A model generated the notes under the pieces. That model was not told where the DNA came from. It ran no database searches and worked only from the letters and a program-made list of their open reading frames with translations. A stretch of 27,494 bases of DNA from Acholeplasmataceae bacterium. GTDB taxonomy: Bacteria > Bacillota_I > Bacilli_A > Acholeplasmatales > Acholeplasmataceae. This document shows positions 21,918 through 27,494 of the stretch, in pieces (the first letter of the stretch is position 1; every line of letters starts with the position of its first letter). The DNA lies in contig JALQTF010000022.1 in assembly GCA_023264085.1 (NCBI GenBank), positions 1-27,494 of the forward strand, given 5' to 3'. A program made the translations under genes and the position numbers.

Positions 21918-22848
21918 TGTTTCTTACCTTTTCATTTAAGTCTTCTAATAATTGATGTACATCTTCTAATGTTTCAAGTGTTGCGCCACATGCATGAAGA
22001 TGTCCGCCTCCACCATACTTCTTAGCAACATCCACAATCGGAATGTCTCTTGACCTTAATTCTGCAATATATTTGCCGTTTGCATCTTCAGAAAAACTAC
22101 CCCATATCTTCACTTCTTGAATACCTGCCATTAAATTGACCATCCCTCTACTAATCGATTGGAAGTCTTCGCCTGTCGATTGTATGAGTGTTTGAGAATT
22201 AATGCGATAGGCAACATGTTCTTTTGTAAGTTCAAATGAAGAAAATTGGTTTTTTATTTGTTTTCTTGCAAGGGGTTCGGTATATAAGTAATCATATAAG
22301 CTTTTAATGTCTGGATGAAATTTAGATACATAGCTTGCAAGTAAAAATGTTCTTTCGGGTTCTTTTAAATATAAAAATCTTCCAGAATCTGTCACCATGC
22401 CTCCGTATAAATATGTTGCTGCTTCTTTAGGTATATCAAGATTAAAACGCATTGCTAAATCAACAATCATTTCACATGCAGAATTAAAACTTGTGTCTTT
22501 ATAGTAATGGGTCACATTTTCTATTGTTGTGTTGTTATCATGGTGGTCGAGAATAATACGTGCTTTCGCTAGTGTATACCTGTCATCGCTTACCATATGT
22601 GCCACAGCAACGTCTGTGATAATGACAAGTGCATCATAATAACACGCATCGTCAATTTCATCCATTGTTGCATGGAAACTCATGGTATTTAAATCACCAA
22701 CCGCATAAATTGTTTTATGTGGATAATGATGTTCTAATAATTTTTTTAATCCCACTTGACTGCCGATTGCATCCAGATCGGGTCTTGAATGTCTATGAAT
22801 AATAATGGTTTGAAAAGACGCGATGAGTTCAATGATTTCTTTAAGCAT
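21898..22848 (-). CDS. DHH/DHHA1 phosphoesterase (NrnA/DhhP type), copy A
   Basis: This 316-aa paralogue of the next gene has the same motif order: HRHSRPDLDAIGS, VIITDVAVAH, ILDHHDNNT, MVTDSGRFLYL and the DHHA1 end YGGGGHLHACGATL. The two proteins are clearly homologous but differ over most of their length, so the duplication is old. Differences near the active site (PDLDAIG against PDGDCYG, HLHACG against HAKASG) suggest different substrates. It is the first gene of the unit, with its own promoter and an AGAGG site. Confidence 0.92.
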   Translation of the reverse strand: MLKEIIELIASFQTIIIHRHSRPDLDAIGSQVGLKKLLEHHYPHKTIYAVGDLNTMSFHATMDEIDDACYYDALVIITDVAVAHMVSDDRYTLAKARIILDHHDNNTTIENVTHYYKDTSFNSACEMIVDLAMRFNLDIPKEAATYLYGGMVTDSGRFLYLKEPERTFLLASYVSKFHPDIKSLYDYLYTEPLARKQIKNQFSSFELTKEHVAYRINSQTLIQSTGEDFQSISRGMVNLMAGIQEVKIWGSFSEDANGKYIAELRSRDIPIVDVAKKYGGGGHLHACGATLETLEDVHQLLEDLNEKVRNNDKHIN

Positions 22849-22867
22849 AGATACCTCTAATAAAAAG

Positions 22868-22873
22868 ATTATA
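22868..22873 (-). promoter_or_regulatory. Promoter -10 of the DHH-mgtC-mnmE operon
   Basis: On minus TATAAT lies 19 bp before the ATG at 22848, with AGAGG between them. There is no extended TG and only a poor -35. Confidence 0.5.
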
Positions 22874-22895
22874 ATAGAATAACATATTTGATAAT

Positions 22896-22919
22896 AAAAA
22901 GCGAGTCGCCTCGCTTTTT
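22896..22919 (-). terminator. Terminator of the secreted-nuclease operon
   Basis: AAAAAGCGAG (22896-22905) pairs with CTCGCTTTTT (22910-22919) around a 4-nt loop. On minus it is followed by T's, and its plus-strand side overlaps the stop of the lipoprotein gene. Confidence 0.85.
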
Positions 22920-24126
22920 ATATCCAAGGTAATTGAAGATGTGGTGTCCAAACTGGATTTTGCGTTGTGTTTTTTCTCGTATCATAGTTCCAATCAGGAG
23001 ATTTTTCACCATCAGGGTTCGTTGGATATCCTTTTGTTCCCCATCCATTAAGTTCAGCTCGATACTGAGCAAATCTTAAGAAAGTTAAATAGGGAACATT
23101 TTTATATGTAAGTAAATAATCATAACTTTGATATTGAGAACCTACATCTTCTGATAGTCCTTCTGCAACAATCCAAAATTGTGACAATGCGCCGTTGACC
23201 CAAACAAGACCTAGGTTTCTTCCATAGCCTTCTTGAAGACTGTTACCAGGAATCGACTGAACCCGAATAGTTTTAGATGTTGGATCGTTGAGTAAATACT
23301 CTTTGTTGTATTTACTTGCAACATATCCCCACGGTTCTGCTGAAACATTCGCACCGTCAACTTCAGGTGTATTAAGATAAAAATATCTCATTGACCCGCC
23401 TGGATAACCGTTCATGGCTTGAAAATACGCTGTATCACCGTCTGCAACCCCCGTATTATTCACAATGACTGCACCACCGTATCCTAATTCATTATTATCG
23501 GGATCAACGTATGGCATATCTAAATATCTTTGTTCTAATTGTGGCCCTTGATATAATTGTTCTAAAGTTTTAATTTCATGATCATCGTTTTTAAGATAGT
23601 TAAACATATCCGGCAAATAGGCAATATAGTTATATTGATCGTATTCTAATGAGGCAATATAGTCTTCTTTATATCCTAGGCGTATCATGGTCAAATCTAC
23701 AGAGAAATTGATATCATACCCTAATAATCCAAATTGATCCACTTTTTGATTGTTATAAAATAGTTCGATTACATCGTTTCCATTAAATGGAAGATTGCTA
23801 TCAAACGTGTAATTAGTCCGTTCTATTAATGTTTGATTTGTTGCGTTTTTTCCTGAAATTACATAATAATTTAAAGGCTCTATTGATCCTTTTAATGATA
23901 TTGCGTGGTCACCACCATCGGTTGTTGATCCATTATTATAAATTCTAATTTCCGTTTTATCAAGAGAAATTGTTTCATTTGTTGGGTTATATAACTCGAT
24001 CGCATTATTGGTAGATGCTGTGGCGTCAAATACTTTAGAAATCACTAAGTTAGGTGTTTCTGACTGACATGCTTGAATTGTGATAAGACTTGTTAATATG
24101 ATAAACATTGTAATGACTTTTTTCAT
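22918..24126 (-). CDS. Lipoprotein with lamin-tail domain and thermonuclease (SNase)-like domain
   Basis: This 402-aa secreted protein has a lipoprotein signal (MKKVITMFIILTSLI..., lipobox IQAC with Cys20). Residues about 25-145 form a lamin-tail domain (LVISKVFDATASTNNAIELYNP). Residues about 215-345 look like a divergent staphylococcal-nuclease fold: ADGDTAYF, MRYFYLNTPE, EPWGYVASKYNKEYL, EGYGRNLGLVWVNG. Compared with SNase, counterparts of Asp21, Arg35, Glu43 and Arg87 are visible, but the Asp40 position is Asn (NTPE for DTPE). The C-terminal ~55 aa are unassigned. A cell-surface nuclease that degrades external DNA or RNA is likely but inferred. It overlaps the upstream membrane-protein gene (ATGA), so the two are coupled. 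Confidence 0.85.
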   Translation of the reverse strand: MKKVITMFIILTSLITIQACQSETPNLVISKVFDATASTNNAIELYNPTNETISLDKTEIRIYNNGSTTDGGDHAISLKGSIEPLNYYVISGKNATNQTLIERTNYTFDSNLPFNGNDVIELFYNNQKVDQFGLLGYDINFSVDLTMIRLGYKEDYIASLEYDQYNYIAYLPDMFNYLKNDDHEIKTLEQLYQGPQLEQRYLDMPYVDPDNNELGYGGAVIVNNTGVADGDTAYFQAMNGYPGGSMRYFYLNTPEVDGANVSAEPWGYVASKYNKEYLLNDPTSKTIRVQSIPGNSLQEGYGRNLGLVWVNGALSQFWIVAEGLSEDVGSQYQSYDYLLTYKNVPYLTFLRFAQYRAELNGWGTKGYPTNPDGEKSPDWNYDTRKNTTQNPVWTPHLQLPWI

Positions 24127-24974
24127 GACTGCTCCTTTTTGACTTTACGTATGCGTTGAATATTTTTGTGAAAAAACACGAGATATGTGATTGGTAATAC
24201 GACTATGATTTCAATCCCTATATAAAGATATGTCATATAGTTATAATTAGAAAATGCATCTTTGATTGTATTATTCGTATATAGCAATGCTCTATTTGAT
24301 ATGTCAATCAGTTGCAATGCTTCAACATCTAAAGAAGACAAGTCAGCAACATTGTTTGTAGGAATCTCTAGGTTTTTATCTAGATAAACGTCTTCATTTA
24401 TCAAGGACGTTGTCACAACATCTTCTATACTTGTTGGATAAGAAATATCGATACGTTGTATCCTCACTTGATCATCAATAACATATTGTTGATCAAGTGC
24501 ATACATATGCATACTATCGTCATACAATTGAATTAGTGATTCATTAAAAACACTTTGTGTAAAACCTTCAGGTGCTGATTCAAATGTAATATCAATGTTT
24601 AATGTAAGTGCGTCTTCTGCAATAAATGCATTTTCATCTGTATTCTCATAATCTGTGATGATAATAATAAGTTCGTACTTGTAATCAGTACTGTTTTTGT
24701 ATAGTAAAACAGAATATATGTCTAATTGATAACTCACGTTCTCGGTATTAACCGAATCCTCTATCAACGGAAGATCTTGAATGTAAATGTGATATTCTCC
24801 TTGTGTATTTGCAATGAGTGTTGCAGATACCAAGGCTTTTGAATCCTCATAAATAACTTCTTTTAAATCATCTAAAAACGTCACAGTTTGGTTCGCTCTT
24901 GCATACCCCGAGACAATAAACGTAATAAGTCCAATAAATAATATATATGATGTAATTCCAAAGATTTTACCCAT
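24123..24974 (-). CDS. Two-anchor membrane protein with large extracellular domain, function unknown
   Basis: This 283-aa protein is not recognised. An N-terminal hydrophobic segment (about 8-24), which may be a signal peptide or anchor, is followed by about 220 polar, acidic residues predicted outside the cell. A C-terminal membrane segment (about 250-269, IGIEIIVVLPITYLVFF) and a short basic tail (KNIQRIRKVKKEQS) follow. It is first in a two-gene unit and overlaps the nuclease-like lipoprotein gene by 4 bp, which suggests a joint role at the surface, for example holding or feeding the nuclease. No catalytic motif is visible. Confidence 0.75.
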   Translation of the reverse strand: MGKIFGITSYILFIGLITFIVSGYARANQTVTFLDDLKEVIYEDSKALVSATLIANTQGEYHIYIQDLPLIEDSVNTENVSYQLDIYSVLLYKNSTDYKYELIIIITDYENTDENAFIAEDALTLNIDITFESAPEGFTQSVFNESLIQLYDDSMHMYALDQQYVIDDQVRIQRIDISYPTSIEDVVTTSLINEDVYLDKNLEIPTNNVADLSSLDVEALQLIDISNRALLYTNNTIKDAFSNYNYMTYLYIGIEIIVVLPITYLVFFHKNIQRIRKVKKEQS

Positions 24975-25001
24975 CTTTATTCCTCGTTTTTGTGTACATT
25001 C

Positions 25002-25030
25002 ATTATACGTTTTTTTAGCCTATTTTACAA
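25002..25030 (-). promoter_or_regulatory. Promoter of the two-anchor/nuclease lipoprotein operon
   Basis: On minus there is a -35 TTGTAA (25025-25030), a 17-bp spacer and a perfect -10 TATAAT (25002-25007), followed by a GAGGA site and the ATG at 24974. It lies directly after the terminator of the exoprotein gene. Confidence 0.75.
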
Positions 25031-25032
25031 AT

Positions 25033-25065
25033 AAAAAAAGGATAGAGTGACTCTATCCTTTTTTA
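25033..25065. terminator. Strong two-way terminator after the repeat exoprotein
   Basis: The arms AAAAAAGGATAGAG (25034-25047) and CTCTATCCTTTTTT (25051-25064) are perfectly complementary with a 3-nt loop. This gives a long stem and a T-run in both directions. Confidence 0.9.
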
Positions 25066-25078
25066 GTAATTTATCTTC

Positions 25079-27494
25079 TTATACAGTGTGTGAACCTAGG
25101 TTGTCAAAAGTATTTTGTGGATATACAATCCATTCTGTTGGATCCCAAACTGTTGAACCGGATGTAACTCCTGGTTTTCTAACAAGTGTATATTCATTTG
25201 TAAAACCATCTCCAACTGACCAGTTAGAACCTGGATCTTCTCCGATTATACCAAATACATCAATGATTTCGCCATTTTTGGTTATTGCCAATGCATCGTC
25301 GCCATTAAAGAATACAACAGCGTCTCCATCTGCATAAGCTTGTACTTCATCATATGTTCCGGTACCTTCAAACGTATCAGTAACAATGACAAAAGTTTCT
25401 CCGGCACCTAAAGTTATACCTGTTAAATCAAAAGATTTTGAAGCCGTTGGGGAACCGTTTGAATATATGTGGACCATATATCCAGTGAGGTCTAAAGCAG
25501 CATCTGTTGGATTGTATAATTCAATTGCTTTATTATTTGATGAACCCTCAACATATTCAGAAATGAAAAGGTCAGGTGTTGAATTAGAGATGACAACTTT
25601 TTCAACAGCGTCTGCACTTGCAATACGTAATCTTAAAGAGTTAGACCAGTATGCACCTGCAACCACATTAATAATGTCTCCTGCTACAAGTTCAGTAGGT
25701 AATCCTACAGGATCTCCTGTTCTTGAATCCCAACGAATAAAGAATGTTGCAGTTCCATTGGTTACTTCAATATCTAAGTTACCGTAGTTGTCATAAGCAA
25801 TACTTACAACTTCTAATCCTTTAAATTCAACTAATTGTGCTGTATACGCACTTAAGTCTGTCACATCCATAGCTGTTACATCCACCGGTGTTGGGAAGTT
25901 AAATCCTGGTACTGATATGATATTAACAAATGCTACGTTTGAAACTTGTTCTAATCCGTTATATGCACCACGTTTTGCTTGAATTTCGATTGCATATCCA
26001 CCCAAATAAGCAGCTAAAATTGCATCTTTTTCTGCACTAGCTCCACTACCTAAATAAATATCTACTGCGCCTGTATCATCTTGTAGCAAGAAATTGTTGC
26101 CGTCTACATTCATTGTGACAAAACCTCTTACTGTAACAATTGTATCTGCGGCCTCAGAAAGTGCTGCTGAAATAGTCATTAGAGGAACTGTAAAATCTCC
26201 TTCTGCATCCACTCTTAATCTTGCACCGTTTGACCAATATACACCAACAACAGCATCAACCACATCGCCAGCTTCTAATGTTAGTGGGAATCCTACAGGA
26301 TCTCCAGTTCTTGAGTCCCAACGAATGTCAACTGTTTCGGTACCTAAAGTAAATTCAAAATCAACATTTCCATAACTATCTGTTGCTTGGCTTACATAAA
26401 CAAGTCCTTCTAAACGAATTTGTTGTGCAATATAATCAGATAAATCTGCAACACTTGTTACAACTGCAGGCATTGGGAACGCTGTTCCAATGCTATCTAA
26501 TAACTTAATTTCTGTGATTGTAGATAATTGTTCTAATCCATTGTATGCACCACGTTTTGCAGTAATTTGCACTGCATAACGTCCGTTGTAAGCACGTAAT
26601 AATGCATCTTTGACTTCGCTAGCACCACCGCCTGCATAAATATCAAGTGCGCCAGTACTATCTTGGATAAAGAAGTTATTGCCGTCGACATTCATTGTAA
26701 TATACCCTTCAACTGTAACGACAGTATCTGCCGCTTCAAGTAATGCATTTGCAATGGTCATCGGAGGCACTGAAACATCATCAGCTGAATCAATTCTTAG
26801 TCTTGCATTATTTGACCAGTAAACACCTGCAACAACGTTAATCATGTCACCAGCTTCAAGCTCTGTTGGTAATCCAACTGGATCTCCAGTTCTTGAGTCC
26901 CAACGAACAACAACTGTTTCGCTTCCCATCGTAGCAGTAATGTCTAAGTTTCCATATGAATCGTATGCTATACTTACAACTTCTAAGTTTCTAAATCTTA
27001 CAAGTTGTGCAACTAAACCTTCAAGTTGAGATAGCGCTGTGACATCAACGATCACAGGGAATTCAATTTCAGGCTCAGGCACTACAGTCACACTTGTTAA
27101 ACTAGAAAGTTGCTGTAATCCATTGTATGCACCGCGTGTACCAACAACTTCAACAAGATCTCCACTTGCCAATGCTGCTAAAATCGCTGTTTTTTCTTCA
27201 CTGTCTCCACTACCTAAATATAAATCTAAAGCGCCGGTTTCATCTTGTAATAAGAAGTTATTACCATCAACATTCAATGTCACATAACCTTGAACAACGG
27301 CGATTTCTCCAGAGGCAATTAATAAAGCTTCAGAAATAGAAACAACTGGTGAAATACCCACTTTAACAGTAAATGTTTTCACAACTGCGGTTGCAGATCC
27401 TAACGAGACAGTTGCAGTAAGTTCTACAGTAACTTGACCGTCAGTTGGTACTGTAACAGCGCCTGTTGTAGGATTAATCACTGCTTCATTATCT
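25079..27494 (-). CDS. Large modular secreted protein: Ig-like, three OB-fold-like tandem repeats, lamin-tail domain (5' end outside window)
   Basis: The frame is open to the right edge, so at least 804 residues are visible and the start and signal peptide are missing. The GTG at 27481 is internal. The order is: the end of an Ig-like module (INPTTGAVTV..., about the first 45 aa); three tandem units of 194-196 aa; then a C-terminal lamin-tail domain of about 165 aa (LFISEYVEGSSNNKAIELYN). Each unit has two halves. The first is centred on GYVTxNVDGNNFLLQD.TGALDIYLG, resembling OB-fold modules of YhcR-type and other extracellular nucleases; the second on RWDSRTGDPVG...GDxINVVAGVYWSN.RLRI. Few Cys, many Asp, Val and Thr fit a surface or secreted adhesin-like protein. 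No LPXTG or C-terminal anchor is visible. A catalytic domain may lie in the missing N-terminus; that is inference. Confidence 0.85.
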   Translation of the reverse strand, partial: DNEAVINPTTGAVTVPTDGQVTVELTATVSLGSATAVVKTFTVKVGISPVVSISEALLIASGEIAVVQGYVTLNVDGNNFLLQDETGALDLYLGSGDSEEKTAILAALASGDLVEVVGTRGAYNGLQQLSSLTSVTVVPEPEIEFPVIVDVTALSQLEGLVAQLVRFRNLEVVSIAYDSYGNLDITATMGSETVVVRWDSRTGDPVGLPTELEAGDMINVVAGVYWSNNARLRIDSADDVSVPPMTIANALLEAADTVVTVEGYITMNVDGNNFFIQDSTGALDIYAGGGASEVKDALLRAYNGRYAVQITAKRGAYNGLEQLSTITEIKLLDSIGTAFPMPAVVTSVADLSDYIAQQIRLEGLVYVSQATDSYGNVDFEFTLGTETVDIRWDSRTGDPVGFPLTLEAGDVVDAVVGVYWSNGARLRVDAEGDFTVPLMTISAALSEAADTIVTVRGFVTMNVDGNNFLLQDDTGAVDIYLGSGASAEKDAILAAYLGGYAIEIQAKRGAYNGLEQVSNVAFVNIISVPGFNFPTPVDVTAMDVTDLSAYTAQLVEFKGLEVVSIAYDNYGNLDIEVTNGTATFFIRWDSRTGDPVGLPTELVAGDIINVVAGAYWSNSLRLRIASADAVEKVVISNSTPDLFISEYVEGSSNNKAIELYNPTDAALDLTGYMVHIYSNGSPTASKSFDLTGITLGAGETFVIVTDTFEGTGTYDEVQAYADGDAVVFFNGDDALAITKNGEIIDVFGIIGEDPGSNWSVGDGFTNEYTLVRKPGVTSGSTVWDPTEWIVYPQNTFDNLGSHTV
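25583..26170 (-). repeat. Exoprotein repeat unit 3 (196 codons)
   Basis: This third unit has NVDGNN and RWDSRTGDPVG spaced as in the other two. The conserved DNA core (GATCTCCTGTTCTTGA on plus) starts at 25711. It leads directly into the lamin-tail domain. Confidence 0.75.
26171..26752 (-). repeat. Exoprotein repeat unit 2 (194 codons)
   Basis: The middle unit is the most divergent in its second half (QATDSYGNVDFEF in place of IAYDSYGNLDI). Its conserved DNA core lies near 26299. Confidence 0.75.
26753..27334 (-). repeat. Exoprotein repeat unit 1 (194 codons)
   Basis: This first visible unit follows the Ig-like segment. Its conserved DNA core is at 26881. The core spacing of 582 and 588 bp to the next copies matches whole-unit duplication. 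More copies may lie beyond the window. Confidence 0.75.

Noticed and set aside
25583..27334. CRISPR-like or IS-derived repeats
   Set aside because: The repeats are long (about 585 bp), in-frame and imperfect at DNA level while motifs are kept at protein level, as expected for duplicated protein modules.
27479..27481. GTG as start of the large repeat protein
   Set aside because: The frame is open upstream to the window edge, the residues there continue an Ig-like module, and no signal peptide follows the GTG.
1..27494. Mycoplasma genetic code (TGA = Trp)
   Set aside because: Many genes end in TGA exactly at overlaps with the next gene, and Trp codons at conserved positions are TGG.

Overview
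The window is AT-rich, gene-dense bacterial DNA that reads like a wall-less Bacillota relative, most like Acholeplasmatales or Izemoplasmatales. The pointers are the RNA polymerase delta subunit, the Bacillota gene orders tilS-hpt-ftsH-rqcP and dnaX-ybaB-recR, a CdaA-type diadenylate cyclase, and no cell-wall or sporulation genes. TGG encodes Trp and TGA is a working stop: tilS, ftsH, cdaA, mgtC, the PAS/GGDEF gene and fau all end in TGA, several inside ATGA-type overlaps. The genetic code is therefore 11, not the mycoplasma code 4. The taxon assignment is inference.

Layout, left to right. (1) 1-1043: the 5' end of an S1-domain gene, then degV, both on minus with their own promoters. (2) 1041-4643: a minus-strand operon cdaA - 49-aa membrane microprotein - membrane PAS/degenerate-GGDEF protein - fau - yutD (frameshifted) - nfu, driven from a promoter inside a perfect 14-bp inverted repeat. 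(3) 4706-7936: hflX (plus, apparently leaderless), dusB (minus) and hslO (plus), separated by two-way terminators and divergent promoters. (4) 7924-14076: maf (minus), diverging from the plus-strand run tilS - hpt - ftsH - rqcP - lysS. (5) 14084-16253: fba plus an unknown acidic protein, and rpoE, all minus. (6) 16258-19115: dnaX - ybaB - recR - small membrane protein (minus). (7) 19131-22873: two tandem DHH/DHHA1 phosphoesterases - mgtC - mnmE (minus). (8) 22896-27494: a secreted block with a two-anchor membrane protein, a lamin-tail plus thermonuclease-like lipoprotein, and a large modular exoprotein of three ~195-aa tandem repeats ending in a lamin-tail domain; its 5' end is outside the window.

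Most genes are housekeeping: tRNA modification (tilS, mnmE, dusB), translation quality control (rqcP, hflX, lysS), replication and repair (dnaX, recR, ybaB), protein quality control (ftsH, hslO), glycolysis (fba) and folate or Fe-S maintenance (fau, nfu). Two places look less ordinary. The cdaA operon combines c-di-AMP synthesis, a microprotein and a sensor resembling the membrane/PAS/GGDEF half of GdpP without its phosphodiesterase half, while stand-alone DHH/DHHA1 proteins lie elsewhere in the window. The secreted lamin-tail block looks like extracellular nucleic-acid handling.

There is no stretch over 300 bases without a gene. I saw no tRNA, rRNA, CRISPR array, insertion sequence or prophage gene. 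Promoters are often of the extended -10 type (TGnTATAAT), and most transcription units end in clear hairpin terminators.
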